DNA of 17,773 nt from Gaiellales bacterium. Lineage in GTDB: Bacteria > Actinomycetota > Thermoleophilia > Gaiellales > F1-60-MAGs149. Positions 6,363 to 14,149 of this stretch are shown here, piece after piece. Within the stretch, counting starts at the first letter, position 1. The number at the start of each line of letters is the position of its first letter. The notes under the pieces were generated by a model. It did not search any database. It saw only the letters and a list, made by a program, of their open reading frames with translations, and was not told the DNA's origin. Made by a program: the position numbers and the translations under genes. The stretch covers positions 1 through 17,773 of the forward strand of contig JAURLF010000063.1 in NCBI GenBank assembly GCA_030831375.1, written 5' to 3'.

Positions 6363-8810
6363 CTAGGCGCGGATGCGCTCGCCGGCGGGGTCGAAGATGG
6401 GTTCGCTCGAGACGGATCCCGCGACCTCGCGGTCGAAGATCCGGATGGCCGCCCTCGTCCCCGGGACCGCCTGGTCCGCGGGAAGATAGCCATAGGCGAT
6501 CGACTTGCCAACCGTGTAGCCGAAGTTGGCGCTCGTCACGTAGCCGACGGCATCGCCGTCGAGCAGGATCGGCTCGCCGCCGAGCGGGGCGGCGTCGGGG
6601 TCGTCGAGGACGATCGGCACGAGCCGCTTGCGCAGGCCGCGGGCGCGCTCCTCGAGGACCGCCTGGCGGCCGATGAAGTCGGGCTTGGAGACGTTGACGG
6701 CGAAGCCGAGGCCGGCCTCGTCCGCCGTGTAGTCGGTGTGCATGTCGACGCCGGCGAAGCGGTAGCCCTTCTCGATCCGCAGGGACTCGAAGGCGCCGCC
6801 GCCGCAGGCCGCGAGGCCGTGCTCGGCGCCGGCCTCCATCAGCCGCTCCCACAGGTGCGCGCCGTACTCGGTCGGGGCGTACAGCTCCCAGCCGAGCTCG
6901 CCCGCGTACGAGATGCGCAGGGCCAGCACGGGCACGTGCTCGACCCAGATGCGCTGCGCGCGCATGTACGGGAACGCCTCGTTCGAGAGGTCCTCCGGCA
7001 CGAGCGGCTGGAGGATGTCGCGGGCCTTCGGCCCCCACAGCCCGAACACCGCCCAGGCGCTCGTGACGTCGCGCATGCGGACGCCGTCGCCGGCGGGCAG
7101 GTGGCTGCGCAGCCAGGCCACGTCGCGCGGGCCCGAGCCGCCGCCGGTGACCACGAGGTAGCGGTCGCGGTCGAGGCGCGTGACGGTGATGTCGAAGAGG
7201 ACGCCGCCCGTCTCGTTCAGGCACGTCGTGTAGGCGATGCGCCCGATCGCGACGTCCATCTCGGAGGTGCACATCCGGTTCAGCCAGTCGGTCGCACCGG
7301 GGCCCTCGACCTCGACCTTCGTGAACGGCGTGAGGTCGAACAGGCCGGCGGCGGAGCGGGTGCGCGCGTGCTCCTTGCCGATCACCGGCGACCAGAACAT
7401 CGACGACCAGGCGTCGCGGCTCTGGGTGTGCTCGGGGGCGGGCAGGGACGCGTTCGCCTCGAGCCACTGCGGGCGCTCCCAGCCGGCGCTCTCCAGCATC
7501 ACGCCGCCGCGCTCCGCGATCCACTCGTGGGCGGGCAGCCGGCGCAGGCCGCGCGGGCTGGCCATCGGCTGCAGCGGGTGCAGGATGTCGTAGACCTCGG
7601 CGTACTGGGTGGCGCCGCGCTCGGCCACGTACATCGGGGCGGAGTGGTGCGGCTGGAAGCGGTCCGGATGGGCCGGGCCGAGGTCGATGCCGGTCGGCTG
7701 GCCGAGCATCTGGCGCACGACGCAGCGCGCCGAGCCGGCGGCGTGCGTGACCCAGATCGCCTCCGCCAGGTACAGCCCCTGCGTGTGGGAGGACTCGCCG
7801 AGCAGCGGCATGCCGTCGATCGTGAACGAGAAGTGCCCGTTGAAGGTCTCCTCGAGGCCGGCGGCGTAGACGCGCGGCATCAGGGTGCGGGTGGCGTCCC
7901 AGGCCGCCGTGAAGTGCTCCTCGGCGAACGGGCCCTGCGCGGTCTGGTGGCCGTCGGCCTCCCGCTCGAGCTCGTCCGGCATGATCGGCAGCGGCGGATG
8001 GTTGTACGAGCCGATGCCCATGCCCTGCCAGCGCTGCCGGTAGTAGACGTCCTGGTCCTGGTGGCGGACCATCGGCAGGTAGGACTCGACGGGGCCGCGC
8101 TCGACGCCCTCGATCGGGGCGCCCCAGGCGAACACGTGCTGGAGCGGCAGGAGCGGGATCGGGCGGCCGATCATGTGCTGCAGCTCGGGGCCCCAGAGGC
8201 CGCCGGCCACCAGTACCTGGCCGCAGCGGATGGTGCCCGCCGTGGTCTCGACGGAGCGCACGCGCCCGCCTGCGGTGTCGACGCCCGTGACCCGGGTCGA
8301 CTCCATGAAGCGGATGCCCCGCTCCATGCAGAGGCCCTGCAGCAGGTGGCAGTACGTGACGGCGCGGCAGAGGCCGTCCGTGGGGATGTGCAGCGCGGCG
8401 AGGATCGACGACTCGTCGATCAGGGGGCACAGCTCGACGGCCTCCTTCGGCGTGATCATGCGCGTCTCGAGCCCGTACGCGGTGGCGGCGTTCTGGCGGC
8501 GGTGCAGCTCGGCGACCCGGCCCGGGGTGGTGGCCACCTCGAGGCCGCCGACGGCCGCCCACGTCTCGCACCCGTCGGCGTTGTACGAGTCGTACGCCTG
8601 CGCGGACCACTGGGCGAGCGTGCACATCAGCCGGCTCGTGTTGGTCTGGAAGACGAGGCCCGGGGCGTGGTAGGTCGAGCCGCCGGTATGGGCGAGGGGG
8701 CCCTGGTCGACGACGACGACGTTCGTGACGCCGGCCTGGGCGAGCTCCCACGCGGCCGAGGTGCCGACGATGCCGGCGCCGATGATCACGATGTCGGCCT
8801 TGGTGTCCAT
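6363..8810 (-). CDS. Dimethylglycine/sarcosine dehydrogenase-type FAD + GcvT flavoprotein
   Basis: An 815-residue two-module enzyme that oxidatively removes N-methyl groups from dimethylglycine, sarcosine or similar amines and hands the one-carbon unit to tetrahydrofolate as methylene-THF. The N-terminal DAO domain begins with IVIIGAGIVG (7-16). TGGSTYHAPGL holds H48 at the position of the covalent histidyl-FAD of DMGDH. A middle FAO_M-like segment lies around 385-445 (YAEVYDILHPLQPMASPRGLRRLP). A GcvT-type folate domain runs from about 465 to the end (FDLTPFTKVEVEGPGA, RISYAGELGWELY, IEKGYRFAGVDM). The ATG at 8810 is preferred over GTG 8816 because GGAAGGAG lies 7 nt before the ATG but only 1 nt before the GTG. 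It follows the DUF1638-like gene by 2 bp. ETF or oxygen as electron acceptor cannot be decided. Confidence 0.9.
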   Translation of the reverse strand: MDTKADIVIIGAGIVGTSAAWELAQAGVTNVVVVDQGPLAHTGGSTYHAPGLVFQTNTSRLMCTLAQWSAQAYDSYNADGCETWAAVGGLEVATTPGRVAELHRRQNAATAYGLETRMITPKEAVELCPLIDESSILAALHIPTDGLCRAVTYCHLLQGLCMERGIRFMESTRVTGVDTAGGRVRSVETTAGTIRCGQVLVAGGLWGPELQHMIGRPIPLLPLQHVFAWGAPIEGVERGPVESYLPMVRHQDQDVYYRQRWQGMGIGSYNHPPLPIMPDELEREADGHQTAQGPFAEEHFTAAWDATRTLMPRVYAAGLEETFNGHFSFTIDGMPLLGESSHTQGLYLAEAIWVTHAAGSARCVVRQMLGQPTGIDLGPAHPDRFQPHHSAPMYVAERGATQYAEVYDILHPLQPMASPRGLRRLPAHEWIAERGGVMLESAGWERPQWLEANASLPAPEHTQSRDAWSSMFWSPVIGKEHARTRSAAGLFDLTPFTKVEVEGPGATDWLNRMCTSEMDVAIGRIAYTTCLNETGGVLFDITVTRLDRDRYLVVTGGGSGPRDVAWLRSHLPAGDGVRMRDVTSAWAVFGLWGPKARDILQPLVPEDLSNEAFPYMRAQRIWVEHVPVLALRISYAGELGWELYAPTEYGAHLWERLMEAGAEHGLAACGGGAFESLRIEKGYRFAGVDMHTDYTADEAGLGFAVNVSKPDFIGRQAVLEERARGLRKRLVPIVLDDPDAAPLGGEPILLDGDAVGYVTSANFGYTVGKSIAYGYLPADQAVPGTRAAIRIFDREVAGSVSSEPIFDPAGERIRA

Positions 8811-8812
8811 GC

Positions 8813-9439
8813 TCACGCTCCTTCCGCGGCCGGGGCCGCGCCAACGGGGGCAGCGGCGAGGAGGCGCTCGAGCTCGCGCTCGAGCCCGTCCTCGCCGGTC
8901 TCGACGATCTCCAGGGGCAGTCCGAGGATGCCGGCGGCGCGCTCCGCGCCGGCGGCGAGCTCGGGGTCGGCCGGGTCCTGGGCGAGCCAGACCACCCGGC
9001 GGTACGCGTGGAAGTAGTCGTCGCGCAGCTCGGGGCGGCGGTCGAGCCCGAGCTCCTGCACGACGAGGCGGTCGAAGCCGCGGACGAGCGCGTCGGTCAG
9101 GAGGTACGTGCCGGGCTCGTCGGCGAGGAGCGCCGCGAGCCGCTCCGGGCCGGCGAAGACGTCGTAGCAGTGGCCGCCGCGCAGGCGCTCGAGGCCGAGC
9201 TCGGCGACGACCGCGTCGAGCGCGCCGTACGTGCCGCAGTCGGCGTAGGCGACGGCGACGGCGGCGTGCCGGCCGGCCAGCTCCTCCGCCTTCGCGCGCA
9301 CCTCGGGGCCGATCCCCTCGGGGCGCTGGTGGAGGAGCGGCGGCAGCGGGTGGATCGCGACGTCCCAGCCGCGGCGCTCGGCGACGCGCTCGACGTGCCG
9401 GGTCAGGAGGCCGCAGGTGATGATGGCGACGTCGCTCAT
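8813..9439 (-). CDS. DUF1638-like protein of unknown function within a corrinoid methyltransferase operon
   Basis: A 208-residue, apparently soluble protein with no signal peptide. I recognise the DUF1638 pattern: an early ITCGLL with C9, an HPLPPLLHQRPEGI segment with H30 and H37, VAYADCGTYGALD with C68, and GGHCYDVF with H90 and C91. The three cysteines and the His-Cys pair are the most conserved-looking positions and could bind a metal or a cofactor. No enzyme motif is visible. Genes of this family are, to my knowledge, repeatedly found next to MttB-family methyltransferases and corrinoid proteins, as here. The ATG overlaps the stop of the activator gene by 4 bp (ATGA) without an SD sequence, so its synthesis is coupled to the activator. 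A role in cobalamin handling, corrinoid reduction or methyl transfer is inference. Confidence 0.8.
   Translation of the reverse strand: MSDVAIITCGLLTRHVERVAERRGWDVAIHPLPPLLHQRPEGIGPEVRAKAEELAGRHAAVAVAYADCGTYGALDAVVAELGLERLRGGHCYDVFAGPERLAALLADEPGTYLLTDALVRGFDRLVVQELGLDRRPELRDDYFHAYRRVVWLAQDPADPELAAGAERAAGILGLPLEIVETGEDGLERELERLLAAAPVGAAPAAEGA
8817..8825 (-). promoter_or_regulatory. Ribosome binding site deciding the flavoprotein start
   Basis: GGAAGGAGC on the minus strand lies inside the end of the DUF1638-like gene. Its GGAG is 7 nt from the ATG at 8810 and 1 nt from the GTG at 8816, so it supports the ATG as the true start of the dimethylglycine-dehydrogenase-type gene. Confidence 0.7.
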
Positions 9440-11313
9440 TGCGGGAAGGCGAGCTGCTCGATGAAGCGGTCGTTGAAGTCGGCGCGGTCGGAGAGCTCGA
9501 CGTACTCGATCTCGTCGATGAGGGCGCGTCCGGCGTGGCGCTCCTGGCGCGAGAGGACGGCCATCTTGGCGCCCTCGCCGGCGACGTTTCCGGCGCTCAC
9601 GATGCGGGGGATCGGGAGTTTGGGGACCAGGCCGATGCGGATCGCGCTGGCCGCCGACAGGTACGAGCCGAAGGAGCCGGCGAGCAGCACCTGCTGGACC
9701 TCGCTCGGGTCGATCTCGAGCTCCTCCAGCAGCAGCGCCCAGCCGGTGGCGATCGCCGCCTTGGCGAATTGGAGCTCGCGGACGTCGCGCTGGGAGAGGC
9801 AGACGGCGCGGTCGACGTCGCCGGGCTCGCCGGTCCACGCGAGGACGAAGGCGCGCTGGTCGCCGATCGTCACGAGGCGGCGGCGGATCGCCTCGGGTCG
9901 CCCCGCGGCCTCGTCGTCGGTGATCAGCTTGCCGGAGGCGTCGAGCAGGCCCGTGCGGACGAGCTCGGCGACGGCGTCGACGAGGCCGGAGCCGCACATG
10001 CCGATGGGTGCCGCGTCGTCGATCACGCCGAGCTCGACGTCGTCGTCGGTCATCTTCACGATCTCGATCGCGCCGGGGGCGGCGCGCATGCCGCACTGGA
10101 TGGAGGCGGCCTCGAAGGCGGGGCCGGCGGGGGCGGCGGTGGAGACGATGCGGTCCTGGTTGCCGAGTGCGATCTCGCAGTTGGTGCCGACGTCGATGAA
10201 GAGCCTGAGGCGGCGATCGCGATCGAGGCCGGATGCGAGGATGCCGGCGATGATGTCGCCGCCGACGTACGCGCCGAGCGACGGGAACACCGTGGCCGGC
10301 GCGTTCGGGTGGATCGCGATGCCGAGGTCCGTGGCGCGCAGGCCGTCGTAGCCGTCGCTGGTCATCACGAACGGGGCGACGCCGAGCGGCTCGGGGTCGA
10401 TGCCGAGCACGATCTGCGTCATCGTGGCGTTGCCCGCGAGCACGACCTCGTAGATCTCCTCGGGCGCGACGGCGCCCGCCTCGGTGACCTCGCCGACGAG
10501 CTCGGCGAGCGTCTCGTGGGCGAGCTCGCGGAGCTTCGTGAGCGCGTCGGGGTCCATCATCGTGGCCGAGATGCGGCTGATCACGTCCGCCCCGAACGGC
10601 TGCTGCTTGTTGAGCATGCTGCGGACCGCGACGGGGGTGCCGGTGTCGAGGTCGAGCAGGTTCGCGACCACCGTGGTGGTGCCGAGGTCGATCGCGATCG
10701 CGAAGCGGCGCGTTGTGGTGTCGCCCGCCTCGACCGCGATCAGCTCGTCGTCGGCGACGACCGCCGTGACGTCCCACTTGGCGTCGCGCAGCACCTTGCC
10801 GAGGGTGCGCAGCACCCCGATCGGGGCGCGGACCTCGAGGTCATCCATCGCGTCCAGCACGCGCTGGATGTCGGTCCGCTGATCCGACAGCGTCGGCTCC
10901 TCGAGCACGAGGTGCCGCTTGACGATCGACGGGCGCAGGATCACCTGCCGGCCGACGCCGACGGTCGCCGCCTTGGGGCGCGTCACCAGCGGCGGCACCT
11001 CCACGTCGAGGTCGGCCTGCGTGGTGATCCGGCACGCGAGCCGCCAGCCGTCGCGCAGCTCGTCGGGCGTGAACGCGCGGCTGTCGAGCTTCGACACCGG
11101 CGCCTCGCCCGCCGTGATCCGGACGCGGCACTTCTTGCAGGTGCCGTGCCCGCCGCACGTCGAGTCGATCGCGATGCCGTTCCACGACGCGGCGTCGAAG
11201 ACGGTCACGCCGCCGGGGACCTTGACCTCGATGTCGGACGGCGAGAAGCGCAGCCGGACCCGCGCCGGGGCGGTGCCGGCGGCGCCCTCTTCGATCTCCT
11301 CGGCCGCGCTCAT
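9436..11313 (-). CDS. RACo-type corrinoid activation protein (2Fe-2S ferredoxin + ASKHA ATPase domain)
   Basis: A 625-residue cytoplasmic protein that would use ATP and low-potential electrons to reduce inactive Co(II) corrinoid back to Co(I). The N-terminal ferredoxin domain carries the 2Fe-2S pattern C53-x5-C59-x2-C62 ... C94 (STCGGHGTCKKC, RLAC). A linker domain follows. The ASKHA part has phosphate motif FAIAIDLGTTTV at 204-215, LFIDVGTNCEIALGN at 371-385, GMCGSGLVDAVAEL at 438-451 and VLLAGSFGSYL at 542-552. The 2Fe-2S cluster makes it RACo-like rather than RamA-like, which has 4Fe-4S clusters at the C-terminus. It starts 4 bp after the methyltransferase stop with no SD sequence, implying translational coupling. 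No ferredoxin reductase lies in the window, so the electron source is unknown. Confidence 0.9.
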   Translation of the reverse strand: MSAAEEIEEGAAGTAPARVRLRFSPSDIEVKVPGGVTVFDAASWNGIAIDSTCGGHGTCKKCRVRITAGEAPVSKLDSRAFTPDELRDGWRLACRITTQADLDVEVPPLVTRPKAATVGVGRQVILRPSIVKRHLVLEEPTLSDQRTDIQRVLDAMDDLEVRAPIGVLRTLGKVLRDAKWDVTAVVADDELIAVEAGDTTTRRFAIAIDLGTTTVVANLLDLDTGTPVAVRSMLNKQQPFGADVISRISATMMDPDALTKLRELAHETLAELVGEVTEAGAVAPEEIYEVVLAGNATMTQIVLGIDPEPLGVAPFVMTSDGYDGLRATDLGIAIHPNAPATVFPSLGAYVGGDIIAGILASGLDRDRRLRLFIDVGTNCEIALGNQDRIVSTAAPAGPAFEAASIQCGMRAAPGAIEIVKMTDDDVELGVIDDAAPIGMCGSGLVDAVAELVRTGLLDASGKLITDDEAAGRPEAIRRRLVTIGDQRAFVLAWTGEPGDVDRAVCLSQRDVRELQFAKAAIATGWALLLEELEIDPSEVQQVLLAGSFGSYLSAASAIRIGLVPKLPIPRIVSAGNVAGEGAKMAVLSRQERHAGRALIDEIEYVELSDRADFNDRFIEQLAFPQ

Positions 11314-11317
11314 CGGG

Positions 11318-12172
11318 CTACGCGCTCGCGGGGGGCCGGTAGTTGCCGATCCACCCGATGCCGTACTCGTCCTTGCCGAGCATCACGTCGGAGCCGCGGA
11401 CGGCCTTGACGCACTCGTCGGAGCGCGCGTCCATGATCGCGCTGGTCATGCCCGCGCCGGCGGCCATCGCGAGGAAGGTGCCGTTGAGGGCGTGCCGGCT
11501 CGGCATGCCGAACGAGGTGTTCGACGCGCCGCAGGTGGTGTTCAGGCCGAACTCCTCCTGGATCGCGCTGATCGTCTTGAAGAAGTGGTACGCGGACTGC
11601 GGCTCGGCGCCGACCGGCATCGCGAGCGTGTCGATGACCATGTCCTCGAGCGGGATCTCCCACTTGCCGTGGACGATGTCGACGAGCTTCTTGCAGAACT
11701 CGAAGCGCTCGTCCCACGGCACCGGGATGCCCTCGTCGCCGTTGGTCAGGCAGATGATCGCCGCGTTGTGCTGCTTGACCAGCGGCAGCACGGCCTCGAG
11801 GCGGTCCTCCTCGCAGGTGACCGAGTTGACGAGCGCCTTGCCCTGGTAGACGGCGAGGCCCGCCTCGAGCGCCTCCACCACGCTCGAGTCGATGCAGATC
11901 GGCAGATCGGTCCGCTCCTGCACCATCTGGACGGCCTGCGCGAGCAGCGCCGGCTCGTCGGCGAGCGGCACGCCCATGTTGACGTCGAGGATGTGCGCGC
12001 CGCCGGCGATCTGCTCGTCGACGTCGACGAGGACCTGGCTGAGGTCGCCTGCGCGCAGCTGCTCCTGGAAGGCCTTGCGCCCCGTCGGGTTGATCCGCTC
12101 CCCGATGATGCAGAACGGCTGGTCGGGGCCGATGGTGACCGTCTTAGACGGCGACGACACGGTGGTGTGCAT
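11318..12172 (-). CDS. Methyltetrahydrofolate:corrinoid methyltransferase (MtgA/MeTr-like)
   Basis: A 284-residue pterin-binding TIM-barrel protein related to AcsE (MeTr), the MetH folate domain and MtgA. It transfers methyl groups between the corrinoid protein and tetrahydrofolate; here the likely direction is methyl-corrinoid to methyl-THF. Motifs are IIGERINPTGRKAF (22-35), ILDVNMG (61-67), ICIDSS (92-97), NSVTCEE (116-122), VIDTLAMPVG (179-188) and TTCGASNTSFGMP (212-224), which contain the usual Asp and Asn pterin ligands. The ATG at 12172 has GAGGGAG 4 nt upstream. The first 29 bp overlap the end of the MetF-like gene. The next gene, the corrinoid activator, starts 4 bp after the stop. 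A role in methionine synthesis is unlikely, as no homocysteine domain is present. Confidence 0.9.
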   Translation of the reverse strand: MHTTVSSPSKTVTIGPDQPFCIIGERINPTGRKAFQEQLRAGDLSQVLVDVDEQIAGGAHILDVNMGVPLADEPALLAQAVQMVQERTDLPICIDSSVVEALEAGLAVYQGKALVNSVTCEEDRLEAVLPLVKQHNAAIICLTNGDEGIPVPWDERFEFCKKLVDIVHGKWEIPLEDMVIDTLAMPVGAEPQSAYHFFKTISAIQEEFGLNTTCGASNTSFGMPSRHALNGTFLAMAAGAGMTSAIMDARSDECVKAVRGSDVMLGKDEYGIGWIGNYRPPASA

Positions 12173-13085
12173 GCTGCTCCCTCTCGCTGCGGGGCTTGAT
12201 CCCCAGGTCGGTGCAAAGCCGCGCCATCGAGCCGTCTTTGCGGAAATCGGTCAGATGCAGGCCGCGCACGCCCGGCAGGGACAGCGCGTGCTCGCACTGC
12301 TCGCGGAACAGGGCGTACGCCTCCTCGGCGGGCTCGGCGGCGTCGGCCACGCGGCTGATCACGCCGGCCGGCACCGAGATCCCCGGCACCGACGAGTCCA
12401 TGAAGCGCAGCGGCCCGGCGCCCTTCACCGCCACGACGCTCGGCAGGATCGCGCAGCGCTCCGTCCAGCCGCCCGCGTGCAGGGCCGAGACGAACGCCTC
12501 GAGCCGCTCGGGGTGGTAGCAGATCTGCAGCTGCAGGAAGCGCGCGCCCGCCATGATCTTCTTCGCCGCGCGCTGTGCGCGGTAGTCGAACGGCTGCGCG
12601 CCCGGGTTCTCGACCGCGCCGATCACGAGCGGCGGCGGCGTGCCGACGCTGCGCCCCGACAGGTAGCGGCCCTCCCGCAGCGAGCTGGCGACGCGGATCA
12701 GCTGGGGCCCGTCCAGATCGAAGACGCGCCGCGCCTCCGACTCGTCCCCCGCCGTCACGTCGTCGCCCGTCAGGCAGCACACGTTCTCGACGCCGTGCAG
12801 CGCCGCGCCCATGATGTCCGCCTGCTGCGCGATCCGGTTCTTGTCACGGCACACCACCTGCAGGATCGGCTCCACGCCGAGCCGCTGCATCGCGATCGCC
12901 ATCGCCACGTTCGACGCATGCGCGTGCGCCGCCGTGTTGTCGGTCGCGTTCATCGCGTCGCACCACGGCGCGAGTTCCGCCAGCTTCGCCTCGTAATCGG
13001 CCAGCGTCCCGCCGTCGATCACGGGCGCCTCGCCCGTGATGATCAGCTCGTCCCCGCGCTCGAGGACCTCGCCCAGCCGCGACAC
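12144..13085 (-). CDS. metF: Methylenetetrahydrofolate reductase-like protein (MetF family)
   Basis: A 313-residue flavoprotein-type TIM barrel of the 5,10-methylenetetrahydrofolate reductase family. Visible are TGEAPVIDGG with E19, CDAMNATDN with D43, a QVVCRDKNR flavin-site motif at 76-84, VCCLTGDDVTAGD at 102-114, AVENPGAQ at 157-164 and LQLQICY at 184-190. The start is GTG at 13085, with GGAGG 6 nt upstream. The MetV-like gene ends one base before it, so the two are made together, as in the MetFV complex of acetogens. In this operon the enzyme probably runs from methyl-THF to methylene-THF, the reverse of its usual biosynthetic role, to oxidise the methyl groups delivered by the corrinoid pathway. 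The electron acceptor cannot be read from the sequence. The last 29 bp overlap the next gene. Confidence 0.88.
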   Translation of the reverse strand: MSRLGEVLERGDELIITGEAPVIDGGTLADYEAKLAELAPWCDAMNATDNTAAHAHASNVAMAIAMQRLGVEPILQVVCRDKNRIAQQADIMGAALHGVENVCCLTGDDVTAGDESEARRVFDLDGPQLIRVASSLREGRYLSGRSVGTPPPLVIGAVENPGAQPFDYRAQRAAKKIMAGARFLQLQICYHPERLEAFVSALHAGGWTERCAILPSVVAVKGAGPLRFMDSSVPGISVPAGVISRVADAAEPAEEAYALFREQCEHALSLPGVRGLHLTDFRKDGSMARLCTDLGIKPRSEREQHAHHRVVAV

Positions 13086-13086
13086 C

Positions 13087-13479
13087 CTACGCCTCCGCCT
13101 GCTCGGCCTCGGCCGGCTCCGGCGTCCACCCCGCCGGCGTCACCTTGTCGCGCCCCGACACGAGGTTCTGCCACGACGAGGTGCCCTTGAGGCGGTTGTC
13201 CACCGGCGGGCGCAGGTTGTTGAAGTGGTCGCGCCAGTCCTGCGGCATCAGGGGCAGGGTGCGCGAGCGCTCCTCCGCCTTGACCCAGACGCAGCGCATC
13301 TCCGGCTTCACCTCGCAGTGCCCATCCTCGCGCACGCCGCCGCAGGGCCCGTTGCGCAGCGTCTTCGGGCACGTCATCGGGCACGTCATGCCCGTGTCGT
13401 GCAGCACGCACTGGCCGCACATCCGGCAGTCCCACACCGGCTTCTTGACGACGTGCTCGAGAGCGGAGACGAGGCCCAT
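13087..13479 (-). CDS. metV: MetV-like Cys-rich protein (methylenetetrahydrofolate reductase C-terminal domain family)
   Basis: A 130-residue soluble protein with eight cysteines at 18, 21, 24, 33, 37, 46, 55 and 63, in the pattern CRMCGQC, CPMTCPK, RNGPCGG, GHCEV and MRCVW. This matches the Cys-rich domain that is fused to, or stands beside, MetF in acetogens (MetV) and can hold Zn and/or Fe-S centres. After residue 70 the sequence is acidic and proline-rich with no motif. The ATG at 13479 follows the corrinoid gene by 4 bp, and no strong SD sequence is seen, so translation is likely coupled. The GTG of metF comes one base after its stop. The inferred job is to pass electrons to or from the MetF flavin. 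It is short compared with acetogen MetV, which is usually over 200 residues, so part of the electron path may be missing. Confidence 0.83.
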   Translation of the reverse strand: MGLVSALEHVVKKPVWDCRMCGQCVLHDTGMTCPMTCPKTLRNGPCGGVREDGHCEVKPEMRCVWVKAEERSRTLPLMPQDWRDHFNNLRPPVDNRLKGTSSWQNLVSGRDKVTPAGWTPEPAEAEQAEA

Positions 13480-13483
13480 CGGA

Positions 13484-14149
13484 CTACGCGGTCGCCTTCG
13501 CGCGCTGCTTCGCGATCAGGTCCTTCGAGAGCTTGACGGCGGCGGAGGCGTCGGCCGCGTAGCCATCGGCGGCCACGGCGTCGGCGTACTCCTGCGTGAC
13601 CGGGGCGCCGCCGACGAGGACGATCACCTTGTCGCGCAGGCCGGCCTTCTCGAGGGCGTTGATGTTCGCCTTGAACATCGGCATGGTGGTGGTCAGGAAG
13701 GCGCTCATCCCGAGGATGTCGGGCTGGTGCTCCTCGACGGCCTCGACGAACTTCTCGGGGGCGACCTGGACGCCGAGGTCGATGACCTCGAAGCCTGCGC
13801 CCTCGAGCATGATGTTGACGAGGTTCTTGCCGATGTCGTGCACGTCGCCCTTGACCGTGCCCATCACGAACTTGCCGATCGTCTCCGTGCCCGTCGCGGC
13901 GAGCAGCGGGCGCAGCACCTCGAGGGCGCCGGCCATCGCCTTGCCGGCGATCAGCATCTCCGGCACGAACCAGTCGCCGCGCTCGAAGCGGGCGCCGACC
14001 TCCTCGAGCGCCGGGATCAGCGCGTCGAAGAGGAGCTGGTCGGGCGTCAGCCCGTCCTCGAGGCCCTGGTTCGTGAGGTCGATGACCTCCGGGCCGTTGC
14101 CGACCATGGTCTCGTCGTACAGCTTCTGGAGCAGTTCCTCATGGGTCAT
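13484..14149 (-). CDS. Cobalamin-binding corrinoid protein (MttC/MtgC-like methyl carrier)
   Basis: A 221-residue methyl carrier for a corrinoid-dependent methyltransferase system. The N-terminal helical cap (about 1-90) has LFDALIPALEEVGARFERGDWFVPEML. The Rossmann-like cobalamin domain begins at about 91 with KFVMGTVKGDVHDIGKN, the DxHxxG motif in which H104 is the lower cobalt ligand. It continues with LGMSAFLTTTM (146-156) and VLVGGAPVTQEYADAVAADGY (178-197). Length and motifs match MtgC, MttC and the MtmC-like carriers. The ATG at 14149 overlaps the regulator stop by 4 bp and has a strong GAGGAGGG 6 nt upstream (14156-14163), so it can be translated more than the regulator. The presumed partners are the MttB-family enzyme (15026), the folate methyltransferase (11318) and the RACo-like activator (9436). 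Confidence 0.93.
   Translation of the reverse strand: MTHEELLQKLYDETMVGNGPEVIDLTNQGLEDGLTPDQLLFDALIPALEEVGARFERGDWFVPEMLIAGKAMAGALEVLRPLLAATGTETIGKFVMGTVKGDVHDIGKNLVNIMLEGAGFEVIDLGVQVAPEKFVEAVEEHQPDILGMSAFLTTTMPMFKANINALEKAGLRDKVIVLVGGAPVTQEYADAVAADGYAADASAAVKLSKDLIAKQRAKATA

Noticed and set aside
6198..9017. A 939-codon open frame on the plus strand opposite the flavoprotein, and similar long frames opposite or overlapping most genes
   Set aside because: The translations are low-complexity, Arg/Ala/Gly/Asp-rich and match no fold. High GC content suppresses stop codons in other frames, and the minus-strand genes here have clear domains.
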